The notes beneath the pieces were generated by a model that had not been told where the DNA came from, did no database searches, and saw only the letters and a program-made list of their open reading frames with translations. Positions 47,350 to 62,300 of a stretch of 64,000 nucleotides of DNA are shown here, piece by piece. The position numbers and the translations under genes are program-made. This DNA comes from Parapristionchus giblindavisi. Taxonomy: Eukaryota > Nematoda > Chromadorea > Rhabditida > Diplogasteridae. How positions within the stretch are numbered: the first letter of the stretch is position 1; every line of letters starts with the position of its first letter. The stretch is taken from the NCBI GenBank assembly GCA_943737045.1, contig CALSFV010000304.1, positions 1 through 64,000 of the forward strand, written 5' to 3'.

Positions 47350-50300
47350 ATGGGTGATATCTTTTCGGAGGCGACTCGCATAAGCCTATTCAATATTACC
47401 ACCTCTCGTCTTGCCCATCTTCTTCACAATCAACAATGCCCTCAATACAATACAAGATTGCCAGCTAACGTATCGAATGCAATTATCAAGCACATGAACG
47501 TGCAAGGGACAGTCAAATTTAGCACCTTGGATCAGATCGACTGGCAACGATTTTACATCACAGAGGTATTGACCGTATAAAAATCACTAGTTTGTTTTGT
47601 ACGAGGGAATTCATCATTACATGCTTTTAAACACCATAAGTTTCGCCTATATCTCGGAACTGGCTGTGGTGTGATTGACGTTTTGTTATCTTATGTTTTA
47701 ATTCCGTTATTTATTAATGTCGGTAGAATACCAAGGACTGAAATAGAAACGAAAACAGACAAAATAATCATATAAGTTATATAACAGAGCCAAAAAACTA
47801 AATAAACTATGATTTATTCCTCGTGGTTTTTACTTCATATTCTATGTATATTATGTACATTTTATACGGACTATAACCATATTTTGCCTCCTTTCATTTA
47901 TTTTTATTATTCATCTTTATCTTCTCCGGTTCTGCATGGTAATATTGCAGTAAGTATTGTCCGTTAAAAATGTAGTTGCATAAGAAAATGAAAAAAAAAA
48001 CTTATGTAAATACCTAGACAACGAACTCTCTTGTCTAATGTGGTGTTAATTTCTTGTAAATGGAATTGGAAATAGTAAAAAGGGTGTTAATTTGGTCCAC
48101 TTGTAAATAGTATTGTAAAAAGTAAATATCTCGGTTCTGCGACTAGTTAGAGAATTGAAATTTGGTTTTTCGGTTAGAAACCACGAAAAAAGCTTATAAA
48201 CGAAGTTTCAAGTCTCTATCTCTACAAAGAGTGGAGATATTTGCTTTTTACAAGAATGTTCGAGTTTTTCCTGAAAAATTTTGTAAAAAGGAAATATCTC
48301 CGTTCTTAGTGGACTTGAAACTTCGTTTATATGTTTTTTTCATGGTTTCTAACCTAAAAACCAAGTTTCAAGTCTCTAACTAGTCAGAGAACCGAGATAT
48401 TTGCTTTTTACAATGCTATTTACAAGTGGACAAAATTAACACCCTTTTTACAATTTCCAATTCCATTTACAAGAAATTAACACCACATAACTCTCAATTA
48501 TCTCTCCTCTTCCTCACACTTAAAGGTGGAGACCCGCGAATGATCATGCAAATTTCCTACATCTCGCTTATGCAAGGGTGTAGTGATATGCAAGAAGATA
48601 GGGAGACTACTTATCGTTCTCTTAGCGTAGTGGTAAAACTTCTGACTAGAAAGCGCATGGTCGCGGGTTCGAATCCTTTTGCCGAACTTTCCTGTTTTCA
48701 AAAAGCGCGCCTTTCCCTGCACGGGGCCTGATGGTTCATTCATGTTTCTAGCGATCAATAAGCTGAATCATCATAAAATAAATAGTGTACGGTATGTAGA
48801 ATAACTTTTGCTATGATTCTGTCTGCACAGTTTGTTCACGAAAATATTCGCGGGAGTCCACCTTTAATCCGTCTGACTTTCGCAGCGTTGCTTTGATATT
48901 TAAAAGAGATCGTTAGTTACTTCTTAACTAATTGTAAGACAAACAAGAAATAGAAAAACATTGCGGACCCTCTCGTATAAAGAAAATAAGTGATTTTTAT
49001 GCATTCATTAGCGCGTTTAAAGTACCTTGCTCGTGCCATAAAGTAATTTACTATTCGATTGCTACAATATTATCCTGCAAAACCAGAGTACCCCATCAGG
49101 AAAGTTTGCCAAATCTTTTTCTCCACGAAAGAATTCCATTATGGGGATGAACACTTCGTCGCTAGATTTCCCCTTTTATCTTACATTACCTTACTTGATC
49201 TATTTATTTACCTTTTTTGAGTCATCTCATAATTTCTAGTGATTTATTTACCCTTTTTTTCCTTTTTTATCAATCATAGTGCTACACTGTGGCTCCTCTC
49301 TAACGAGAAGGCATTGTGAGGGAAAACAGCAAGTGTCCATGCCCGCGTAGTCGAATGTCGCGTAGTCGTCGTCGCCGTCGTAATGTCGTAGTCGCATAGT
49401 CGCGTAGACGAATCTATTCGTATGATGATTTTTCTGATTTCAGGCAGACATTCGATTTTCGGATTCCAATTGTGAAGAGTTGGCTGATTTTTTGCTTCAT
49501 CCACTGGAGATACTGAGCCTGACTTTTGAATACAAAAGTAGGGATTAATATTAATAAATAACTAATCTAAAATCTTAGTTGGAGTTGGACCTCACAAACA
49601 AGATATATTCGATATTGTCAACGAGTCAGAGTCACTCAAAACGACTCTCACAAATCTACAACTCAAAAGTGTCTGTGTCGGAAATATAATTGATATGAAG
49701 GTAGTAAATTTTTTCTTCCTACATTATTTTCTGCTCGTAACATTGACTGAAATTTCACTGAAATTTCTCTGATTTTTCAGCTTGAAAATTTTGTAAATTT
49801 GGATTCGCTAACTCTTGTGGATTCATATGCAGTGAACAATGATGCACTCACTTATATTGCGCAGGTTCATTTTTGAATTTTCATTTAAATTTTTTTCTTA
49901 AAAAGACGTGAATTGTAGTTTTTTCTTTTCTCTCTATAACTTCCATAAACAGCCCTGAACAATAAATAGCAGGGAGGGGGGCATGAAGCCACCACAAAAC
50001 TAAAAATATTGTAGTACTTGAACAGTGCTTTAATATTTTCAAAAATAATTAATCATCTGTCTGACACAGCGGACACCACAACGCTATTCACCTATATCAT
50101 TGTTAAGAAGATTTTTTGTTTACATGAAGAAACTCAGAAAGCGGAAAGATTGATAACGCTATTTTTCATACTGTCTTTCTTTTATGCTTATTCAGCCTAT
50201 TGGATTATCTTGCGGTATCAGGGGAAAGGCACTTTTTTTTGAAAATAGGAAAGATCAGCTATGGGATTCGCGACCACGCGATTACTATACAATATTAGTC

Positions 50301-53300
50301 CGAACTTTGACCACTGCGCCAAAGGATAGAGGATGGAGGGTCTCCATCTCTAAGTTGTATATAATATATATGCAGTATATTATTTGCCCTTCCACATATG
50401 TACAAATCGCGATAGGTTTGCATAAGTTTTCACGTAGCTTTAAAACCCTAAAAAGTATAAATGCTTAATTTTTTTTAAATTAAGATGAATTTAAAAAAAA
50501 TAAAAAAAATAATATTAATAAAATAAATTTTAAATAGATAAAAAGATGGTTCACGAGTACTTCACAAAAAAGTTCGCAAATGCCTAGTTTTTAGTGTTGA
50601 CATTTTCGTTATTAGAAAACAAAATGGTTATAAGGCATACTTTCTAATAATATTTCAGAGCATTCCCGGTCTACGGCAATTGGATATTGCACATTGCAGT
50701 TATGTTTCTGATATATCACCACTGAAGTGTTTACCCAATCTGGAGATGCTGTCATTAGGTGGATTAGCCACTTCTCTAATCGATCAAACCATGGACACTT
50801 TCAAGTCACTCACCAAATTGAGATCGATTGACTTGAGTGGACTCGATTTCAATTCAAAGTGAGAATATTTTTTACTGTCTCTGCGTATTGATCGCTATGC
50901 TCAAGAATGAAGAAAATCTTGAAATCATAGACAACTGGCGCCCTTTTGAAAATGGGAAAATTCAGTTGTGCATTTTGAACCGGTGTATGTGTTTTTTTCG
51001 TGAATTAATAAATCTTATTTTTCCCCAAAAATGCCGTAGTGAATCGTGAACAAAAAAATTCGCAAAATTCACGAAATTCCGACTCCGCCCATGAAAAGTC
51101 GCTAATTACTACGCATTTTTACCGCAACGAAAATGAGAAATTCAAAAAAGGGAAAAAAGAAAAAAATTCGGCAAAATATACAAATTTAGGATGTTTTGTT
51201 CAAATGTAGTGGATTTTTTTTAAATCATAAAGTTATTGTTCTATAAAATGAATCTTAATTTTAGGTAGTATTTTTATCCTTATTTCAGTGCACATTTAAA
51301 TAGTTCTGTTCACACTCTCTTATGGAATAGTACTTTTTTATCATTATAAATAAATTAATAAATATATTATACCATCTTCATATCCTTTCCTATACAGTGT
51401 GTCCAAACTACTGTTACACGTATAAATCCATGTATATTTCTCAAAAACCACCATTGAAACGTGGAACAGTATTTTCACTGACAATACGGACATACACTCA
51501 TTATCAGAGAAAAAAACCGTCTTTTGAGAGACAAACCCTTACTATTAAGGGTTTTGCCAGAGCGTCAACTAGGGTTTGAATCCCTTATACGTAAGGGTTT
51601 CAAACCTACTCACGTCGCGACGATGCGTCTCCACACCTTATGGTATATGAGTTCTGCGCGTTGTAAGAGCATGTCCGTGTGGCGCACTCACGTTAATTTA
51701 GAGCGTACAATAAGGGTGAAAGTGAGATTACGATGCGCCCATGGGGAATCGAACCTGGGCCCCCCACTGGATGGACAGTCACTCGATTTACCATTAGGCT
51801 ATGCGAACATCTTTCTTTTAAATGCGCTCGTGTAAAAGGCGAGCGTTTCGTGGAATATAAAAAGAGCGAGGCGAATGCCAGACGGGTTTGAGCGAGAGGT
51901 AGTTGAGATAGGAAAGAGTGGAATTGAAGAGTGAATCGTGTATTTCGCTATTTATGGTGTAGTCACAGCGTTGCCACTAAAATTTTTACCGTATACTTCT
52001 GAAAGCTCGCCTGCTTAGTGTTGTAATTGGTGTAGAGTTCTATTTCCCGGCTTAGTGAACAGGCTCTGTTATGATTGAACTAACGTGCAGCAGGTAAGTG
52101 TACTGCAGTAGGTAAGGGGTATGGCTAGTATACGGTGAGTCTGTTCGTTTCCCATTCGGAGTAATATCGGCACTTTTTCGGTTTCATGCCACCCCTGGCC
52201 CCTCCTCTCTCCTCTCGCTATCATTTCGCGTAGTAACCGATCCTCTTGTTGGTTGTGGTAAAACCAACCGCATCGTGGTTGATTGAATGATGAAATGAGA
52301 GTTTAGTCTCTTCCTTTCCATACTCTGTCATCCTAATCCAATTTCATTTTCATATCATCACCATTCCCCTATAAAAGCATTCGATTCCTTCTCACCGGTT
52401 CAGTCCAGAGCTATCCCATTTTGAGGAGAGCTCGGGGAGCAGGTAGCCCCCGTGGACATCGTCCTCCTAGTGAGGACGACCGCTCCATTCGATCGAAGAG
52501 AACAAAATGGGGCTTAGGGGCCGGGGTGAGGGGGGTGGCCCGAAACCGAAGAAGCCGCAATATCGTTTGCAACTTTGGAACTGCTTCTTTTCGAGGACAC
52601 TAAGGATTTCAAAACCCTAGCATGTAAAGATTGAAAGCCTTACAGGTAAGGGTTATCGAAACCTTTACCGGTAAGGGTTAGATACAGCGCAGCATGCCAA
52701 CTAGGGTTCTAAACCCTTGCTTTAAGGGGTTTCTCTCTGAGTGTATCAATGGACGACGACTACATCTCGACTCCATTGGCATCGAAGACGCCTCCGCTAC
52801 GATGAGCGACAAAGTCGATGAAGGGCCGCAGTTAGAGGATCCGATGTTCTCTCATCATCTTTTCAAGGATTTCTCGGTTTTCAAAGGCTAGAACACGAGG
52901 ATCATAGCCCCGTCTCCTCAGCAAGCGGATGACAGAGGAAGAACCTTCTCTCGGATCCACCCCCAATCAGTGATGGTTCTGGCTGGTGTGTGCTTGACGG
53001 GCAAGGGTCCCCCTGTCCCAATAAGGCAGTATTGAAGAGTGAGTCCTGCTCTACTCGCCACAAGATCCGCGAGTCCCTCAAGAAAGTCTTGGAAAAGGCA
53101 TGTCGACATACCATACATGCGGCCCGTCATCGACATTGCCCCTCATCGTCTCAAAGGCGTCATAGCGGCCTATGGAGGCCAGATTGATCATTCATTGTTA
53201 TGTTCCTATGGTCAGTGATAAATATAGATTTATTCACGTAACAGTACTTTTTGGACACCATGTATTTGGTGATTGGGTCCCGGCATTCTTTATTATAGAA

Positions 53301-56300
53301 CTAGCTGCATGAGAACCGAAAGTAGGCGAGAGACAACTGTTGTCAGAGACGATATTGCGAAAGCAGAACCCGTTTATAAGAATTTAATCAGTGATTCGTA
53401 TACTTTTCCAGCCACGTCACAATGGGCATGGTATTCGTATCTCATCTGGACCAAATCGAGTCGGGTGAGCCATTCTGGCCTCAACTCGAATTCATCGATC
53501 TATCGAAGTGCAAACTTCATTGTGATATTTTGCAAATCGCTCGAGTGTTCAAAAACCTTCGAATGATATCCGTACTTGGTGAGTACAACAATCTTTAAAA
53601 AGTTACGTAAAGTTAATATCGCTCTCTGCTATACCCGCACTGTCAGAATTTTTTGCCGTTGCGTTCAGGGCTGAGCGACAAGGCATTGTCGCTTTGCCGA
53701 AATTTCTGGGTTTTTCATGCGTTTTCCCGAGGTTACCCTGGAGGATTTCAGAAATTTATTCGCTGAGAAGATCGCCTATGGCGCATCCTTGCAAAGGCTA
53801 ATTTTCCTGCCAATGAAATAACTGCCCCAGAAACTAGAAAATGAGATAACGTTTTCATTAGACCATTTGTGTACATGTATCTGTGATTTTTTCAGAGTCC
53901 AATCATAACCCGCAAGATGTGTGTTATATGAGAGCAGATGTGAAAGTCGCCAGTTCCATGACTCCGTCCGGTTGTCTCAACGCCTTCTCACTGTATGAAG
54001 GCAAATACAACTACAGAAAACGCAATCCAGTGTTCGAACCATTTTTGAATCTCCTGAGGGTAACAATTTATTCTTTATAATAGTCGTACATAGTGTCTGG
54101 CAAACCATGAACATCAGCCGCCGTACCAAATCATTTTTTGGACTTTTCTGAAGGGCCTTTTTTGTGTATAGGTACTTTTTAAAAAGAATGATACTTTATT
54201 TGCATAAGACAAATCAGCGAGATTGAATAAAAACCAGTAGAGTACGGGCGAAAAATCAACAAACTTGCTAATATACTAGGAGATGATTATGATGGGGGAA
54301 CGATAAACACGATACACACCAACAGAAAGGAGGAGCGAGGGAGTGTTAATACAAAATGTAACAAATCGGATCAATAGTGAATGAAATCAATAAATAGACA
54401 AACGTGAATGGATAAAATACGTACTAAGGAATATGAATAATTCAAAACGAAAAAAGTGGTGACGAATGGGGTACGTTGAGTAGCAAAATGGGAATGGTCA
54501 AAACAATCGTAAAAAGGGTATCTTGATATCTTTCATAATCAATCTTCATCTCTTCATCTTAGTAGATTTGTCCATCACGCAGTGCATCTACCGTTGCAGG
54601 TGAACTCTCTGAAAATGTAATCAATTATGGGGTTTAATGAAATTATGAAAGGTTTCAGTGATTTTAAAGGAAGTATATAAACTTTCATTAAATAAAGAAA
54701 TTCCAAAGTTAACTTGATGCAAAACATGCAAGAAAAACAAATTATTGAGGATTGTAAAAATGAGGAACAAATAAACTAATGCACTGTTACATTTGCGTTA
54801 CGTGCCTACGCCGTAACCCCCTCCGTCGCCTCTCCGACGCGGCGGAGGGGGTTACGGCGTAGACACGTAAGGCAAATGTAACAGTGCATAACCAACAACA
54901 TAATCCACGTCCATTTTCTCCCTCTTTGTAGACCATCCAAGTTGATAAATGATCTGTAATTAAAGTTCTATTAACCAATAAAAGGGAAATAAATCATATA
55001 TAGCTTGATATGTAATTGAAATATGCCGTTAATATATTATACCTATTTATTTAATACAATTCATTTAATAATAATAGTGATATTATATTTAATAACCAAC
55101 CATTGTTCTCCGTGAATCCTTATTGTATGAAAACGACGCATCGAAGAGAACGAGAAATAGCCTGAAATGAGTTGAGTTAGTGGATCAAAGATGAACATTT
55201 TATAGTACCTTTGCTTATTCATCCATACATTAACGATTTCCATCTTCTAGATACGATACAAATCTGAAAGAAAATTGATTAGAATATTGACATTAAAATT
55301 AGAATATCTACCTTTATGCAGAACAAAGAACATTAAGACGTAGCCCACGAAACCAATCGATCGATAACTGTACCTGCTTAGGAGGAAGAGAAAGAGAAAA
55401 AGAAAGAGAGAAAGACAGACAATGGGAAAAAATATAGGAGGAGGAAAGGTATGCAAGGACGTTCATCGTAGATTTATATTATTAAGGATTTAGTTTAAGG
55501 CATGACGACCATCATCGACGACGATTTGTATTTTGTGTTGATTTATTTTTAATATATTAGGGCTTAATAACGAGAATGTATTACGTAAATCATTACAGGA
55601 ATAAGCATAATACTACCTAAATAACACTAGTTATCGCAGGAACCGTGCTCCAAGAAGAGTCGCAGGGTAAAGTGCACCACGAATCCGGGTTTTTCCTTTT
55701 CCTGAAACATTTCAGTGATCAAATAACAATTCAAAACGCCAAAGATTAAACTACAGCAAAGGAGCTATGACAAATCTTACCATTTTAAAGATAAATGAAG
55801 TCAACAAGAATAGAAATAGATCTTGTGCCTTGTTTAGTGAATAGCAACCGTTAGAACACAACCAATCTGAAAAATGCCAAAGATTATACTACTCAGAGAA
55901 GAGCGTAGATAATGTACGATATAAATGTATTAAGCATGACATCAATTTATTAATAAAATTCTCACTGAAATAACGATTAGGCTCCTTCAATAGCTCCTAA
56001 TCCATCAATTCGACCACTAACAACGAAGAGAGATGATAATAATGAATGACCACCTTCAAATGAAATGAAATTAGAATGAAGTGGTATATATACTCAATCG
56101 ATGATTTGCATATACAATCGAGCTAATATGAACTCAACTATAAACTACATCTTTTTCATGAACTGCAATCACACTGATATTCCCTCTTTCTTGAACCTTT
56201 GCCAAAGATTAACTCAATGAAATACCAAATATGGATCAATATGTGTTATAATAACTAAGGAGCTGGCACAACTGACCTAATCCATGACTCAAATTCAATT

Positions 56301-59300
56301 CAATCAAGAAAAGTATAGTAGCGAACCATTTATAATGTTGCAACAGCCCGCATGGTGACGTTATAGCTAGTGCAAAGTAAATACACCTAAATATAGTATA
56401 TTTAACGCGAAATATGCAGGAAAGAGCATTTATCGATCGGCAAACATGGATAATGACAGATAAGTTTTGGGGCTATGTCAGCTAAATCAAGCAAAACTAG
56501 CAACATAACGATGACACATGTTGCTTATCTTCGATTCATACAGAAATAAGGCCGAAAATATGGTAACAACAAAGAAAAAAACGCAAATAACAAAGTAAAA
56601 TGTCCGGAGCCTTGATAGAGGTGGCAGCCGGAACATAAGCCGGAGAATGGCAAAATTAAACTCCAAACTACGAATGAGAATGATAGGTCCAAATTTAGAA
56701 AGTGTATTTTTTCCATAGCAGTCCAATTTAGAGTGGAGGTTAGAAAAGGGAGTAGAGTGTATGCAAAATTGAGAGTGCGCAGACACTGGAGAAAAGTTGC
56801 ACATTCCTACACGGCTACTTTCTGTGATCGGTCGTTTTTCTATATTCTCTCTTCACTTTCCTTTGCTCTCTCGTTTTCTTCCCCTCACCCTCTCAGATTT
56901 TGGCTGTTTTTGGACCAAAAAAGTAACGAATTATAAGGGGATTTTCGACTGATTTGGTACGGCGGCAGAGTTCTTTATTACTCTTGATAAATTGTGTTTA
57001 AATGAATGAAATGAATGAACAGCCTTTTGTATCGTTTGTGCACGAACTTAGAAAAAAAACAAATGAAAACACAAATTGTGTGGAACGTACATATCATAGC
57101 AAAGAAATTGTCTCTTCTGTTGTAAGCGAAAGCAAAACATGAAAAAACATGCGCACAAAAATTGGCTAAAAAGGTATCTCCTTTCCTGATTTTAAAGGGA
57201 GCGTTACCTCACTCAATGGCCTCTTCATTGCGCACACTTTTTTTCTGTTCTCTAACAACGAGAGAGCATTGCGCGTCGAAGAGACCATTGAGAGGGGTTA
57301 CGACATGACATATGATATGTCATGACATGACATATGACATAGAGATATTATGACTTTATATAGCTACGGCCTACAGTATTGTCTACACTTTGAGATGTAA
57401 CAGTACACCTGATATGGATGAACAAATCGTACTTTATCTTTGCAGCTACGTGGTGTGCAATTTTCTGCGGAGGAATTAAATAGATTCGCTTGCATCTTAG
57501 AGTTCTTGAACTTGAGATACGCAAATGATAAAGTCGTGCAAATGTGGGCAACTGTTTTATGGAGGAGTTTACTGAAGTAATTTACTATTATTATTAATAA
57601 TACTACTCGCATAACTTAAATTTAACTTAAAGGGACTGAAACATTTGTCAACGGTCTCTTCAACGCTCTTTCGTTGTTAGAGAACAGAGACATTGTGCAC
57701 GCAATGAAGAGGCCATTGAAAGAGGTCACAATAAAGATTATTATTATTATTATACTCTTCCCTCAATACAATATTTTCGTCTTTAAAATAATTCTTTCTA
57801 CCAATGGTCAGTGAAAATAATAAAAGTGCACCGCAGCTAGAATAAATTTTTACCAACCTGTATTCATAATATCTCCGTTGTTTTGGGATGACCAATATTT
57901 ATGTAGATGGTGACTGTTTGTACATTAATTTGGTGGCTCGGTAAGCGATTCAAACCAAATTACTAGATAAACTTTCAGCATGGACTATTATTTACTTCTA
58001 GACTAGACGAGTACTAGCATTCTTGACGTCCCAAAATCTAAGAGAAGTTTACGAAAATATTGATTTTTAAGATGAATGACTGAATTTTCCTAATAAATCC
58101 TAGCGGTAAAACTTCTGGTTTGGTTATGGTCGATTGCTTGAAATCTATCGCAGAACTTAAAATTTTCAAAAAGCGCACAACTTGTCTGTGTTGCGCCCAT
58201 CACTACTCTAGCAATCGATACGAAAAGCCAGTGAAGTCAAATATTCCTTTTTTCCAATCTTACTTTTACATGTTGAAACTTCTTTCTGATGCATGATAAA
58301 TAAATAAATAATGCGTGATAATTAGAATATCTTATTGATTAGTCTCGAAAATTTTCTCATAATGGAAAACAAAATTTTCAAAGAAAAAAATGTTTTCAGA
58401 CGCGACCGAATGAGTCAAATCAGCATCCAATACTTGGGAAGGTGTATTGAGAGATATGTCAAGGGAGTGAATGTATCTTCCACAAAAAAAGAGACTGAGG
58501 TTGTAAATCTTTATATTTATACAATACAATACAGGGTGTGCCATAATTACCCGGACTGTTTTCTAAATATGATTCTCCCCTTGGGAATGTAACTTGAGTG
58601 ATATGGTTCATGGTAAAGCTTATCAAGAATATGGACAGCAGTATAGTGCTAGCGAATCTCGCTATGGTCTCTTTTAGCTCTGACACAGGCCTTGAGTCTA
58701 TTTTCATATGCGACTGCCTATTCTCGCAGCTGAATGTCATCGAGTTCGTTCTATGCCTTGAGAAGGGGAGCCTTGAGGGAGTCAAGAATCAGGTGCTTGG
58801 TAGACGACATCTCTATCATGATGCGGTTGGCGGATACTCCCGTTTCAACCGAGAATAGGATCGGTTTTTTTAAATGATATAGAGGAGGGGAGGGGTGGCC
58901 AAAAACCGAAGAAGTGCCAAAAAAATTAAAAAAAAAGACTATTGTGATTTTAGAGTTACACTATCTTTTAAATTTTATATTTATTAATTACTTTAATGTA
59001 GCTCCTGACATTCTTCGACAATGATGCAATATTCGATAGGACTCTTGATTTTCATAGGATATTTTATGTCTGTTATGAGAGGATAATGAAAGTTGGCTCC
59101 TCTTCACGAAGGTCAGAGTCATTTTTAATTAGTTAAATATTACACACCAAAAGAGGATATTGTTTTTTTCTCGTTTTTTTTCAAAAAAAATGGTCCCAAC
59201 ACAACCTATTTTCAAAACCATTCCTTCATAACTTAACAATTTCAGTATGCTTCTTCTCACAATATTATCCAGATGTGCTTCTAAGCTATCAGATATCGAG

Positions 59301-62300
59301 CGGAACCTTGAAGACTATGCGAAAAGATTTGTTGAGGTGGGTTGCGAAATATATAGAACTCTTTTTTATTGCATGACCTTTATCAAGAAAAAATATGTGG
59401 AAGGGAATGGTTAAACGAAAGATTATTTTATCTTGATTTATCTTATTTTATAATCACATAAATATTGCAACGAGCAAGACCTAAGCCTAAGTCTTTTGAT
59501 TTTTATTTATTGATTTATTGGTAAAATGTTTGTTTGTTTGATTGATTGATTGAAGCGCTGTCGTGAACTAGGCATGGAACTGCGAGAGCAACAACAAGAG
59601 CAACAAAAACAGCTACAAGAGCAACAAGCGGCCAACCTTCGACAGATGGTAATTATAATTATATATATATGTGTATGATAATAAAATGTTCTATGAATTA
59701 TTAGGCATGAACGTCGTATAGCACGCTGTAAACTAAATATTTTGCACCAGGTGCACCAATTTTTATGAATTTCAATTAAGGAAAATTTTTGCCTTTTTTT
59801 AAAATTGGCACAGTATCGGCCATTTTTATATTGCTTTTGATATTGGATCAGGGGTCCGTCCAATCTGTCAAAAAAGATGCGAAGAAAGTTGCGAAGAAAG
59901 TTCGCAACATTCGACGCAAGTTTTCTCTAAATCTCTCGAAATACACACTCTCTAGTACTCTCTAACAACTTTCGATCGAAAGTTGCGTCGAAAGTTGCGA
60001 CGAAAAGATGCGTCGAAAGATGCGAACTTTGTTGCGAGGTCGGTTAGAGCAGGCGAGAGAGTGTGCATTTGAAGAGGAGCAGAAAAAGTAAACGGTGCTT
60101 TACATAAAGTTGCGACGAAACATGAATTTACAAAAGTGATAGTGTGATGGTGAAATTGTTATGACTCAACTCCTTATGAGTGTGTGTTCAATATGCTATA
60201 ATGTTTTTTTTAAAGAAAACACTTATTATTTATACAAAAATTGCAAAAGAAGTCGTGTGCGCGCTCACGGATTTTCGTTTGAACTCTAGCTAGAAGGGGC
60301 GGGGCGACGTCACCAAACCCGTCTGGGGTTTGCCGAAGTCTTTAATACAAGTATATAAGGCCCTTACCCACCAAAGGGGTATGAGAGCCTTCGGATGCAA
60401 ATTGAGAGGAGAGGTGCTCCTAACCCATCTGAGGTTCGCCTTTCGCCAGAATTTTTTTAAAAAGCAAAAAAACAAGAAAAAAGTGCACGGCAATTTTGTG
60501 GCCATTTTCATTTTGGACGAAGGCCATTTTCATTTTGGACGTCCACTTTTCTGCCATCATCGGCTTGTGTGCAAAAGATGACAACATCGGACAGGATTCG
60601 AACTGAGAACCTGTCGTTTATGAGTCAGACGCGCAACCAATTGGCCATTCGGTCGCCTTCATTGCTTTACTAATTCTTATCAATGACACTACAAACACTA
60701 CCTTCGTTTATTATGGATTATTGATTCGAATTTACGTTTCTTATTGTTTCTTCCTCTTCCATATTTTGCCTAAATACGGTTTCTGGATGCAGCCAATAAA
60801 GAAAGACTTTCGAGCTCAACTATCGAGCTTTCGATTTCAACATTATGAAACACTTGAACAGAGATTTTGGATTTTTTCGTTTTTTCGCAGATAGGTATTT
60901 CGAATTTTTTCAAAGTTTAGAAACGAAAACCGTCCGATCAGGTTCGCCCATCCCTGCTCATCTGATCTGTAGTGACATGAAAAATTGAACACTCACAGAG
61001 AGAAAAAACCTATCTCATGTACCCCTATGCACCAGACACTAAACAGTTAGGCTTTGTATTTCAGTGTTTTAAAGCCCTTCACTGAGATCCCTTATATTCA
61101 ACGTTTGCGAACTTTACCATTAATCCAGTTTCTTTACGATCAGTTTCAAATTTGTTTCTTTTTAATTAATTGATTTGTGGAGCACATCTGAATGAATAAA
61201 GCGCAAATGTATAATTAATCATTAACGAAGGAGACCCTTGAGTTGGCATGACTGACTCCCGCAACGATTTTAATCGTTAAAACATGGGATAGAATGTTAA
61301 TATTGTATGGACATTAGCGTAAGTGACAATGGGAAAGTGAGAGAGTCAAGTATGCAAATCGGATAGGCACTCTATACTTGCCTGAAAAGATGTACTTTCA
61401 ATGCGCATAAGAAGCTTCAAACATATCAATATGAAATGTGTCGTTCGGTTCGTGTGATAAATCTCTATCATTCTACCCGAACAGTCTTGTTAAGAAAAAA
61501 AAGTCGAGGGTCTCCATCTTTAATTATAGTTGTAAAAGTGAAAACTATGGAAAACTCTCCCTACATCGTTTTCTCTCGTTTTGATGGTAAATGCAGCGAA
61601 CAGAAAAGATTCGCATAGTTCCTACTGTATCTTTTAAATATTCATAATTCCTTGTCACAGGCCGTGCAACATCTACAACAGCACCATCCATCACTGCTGC
61701 TATATGTTCCCGTACGACAGCCCCTCGTAGCGCTCCATCTTCCTCCTGTGGCGCCACAACCACAGCTTATCGCGAATGCCGAGGTCGGACCGAGGCTTGG
61801 TTTGGACGTCCGGAATTTCCGAACTTGGAGTGTGAGTATTGATTTATTGATTTAAAAAATGTTTTGTTGCATTTTAAAAAAATCTTGATTTTGCAGGTAA
61901 CTGACGTTGGCAGATGGGTGGAGCTGATCACGGGCAGACCTGAGGTGAGTCATAGCACGATTTATAGGAGTACTGTAGCTCTCAATCGATTGATTATTTA
62001 AAAATCTAATTACTAATTACAATTTTTACTACGGTTGTTCCGGAAATTCGTGATCTTTAAATGAACAATATTGTATATTACTTTATTGCCAAAAAATACA
62101 ATAATCCCATTGGCTTACAGTAGCTAGGGTAATCGATAATCGAATAAGAATCAATTTGCAGTTGGTACAGTTGTTTGCGGATGAGCAGCTGGACGGACGT
62201 GGTGCGATCGGGCTAGACCGTGCCCAGTTACGGAATGACCTCAGGATGTTTCTAGGACCAGTAAATCTATTGATGCGAGCGCTTAATGAGATCAAGCGAG

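Noticed and set aside
56487..56804. Membrane protein ORF on the minus strand
   Set aside because: Hydrophobic and starting with a Met, but no donor or acceptor ties it to the exons at 55.6-55.9 kb, so it is only mentioned as a weak candidate there.
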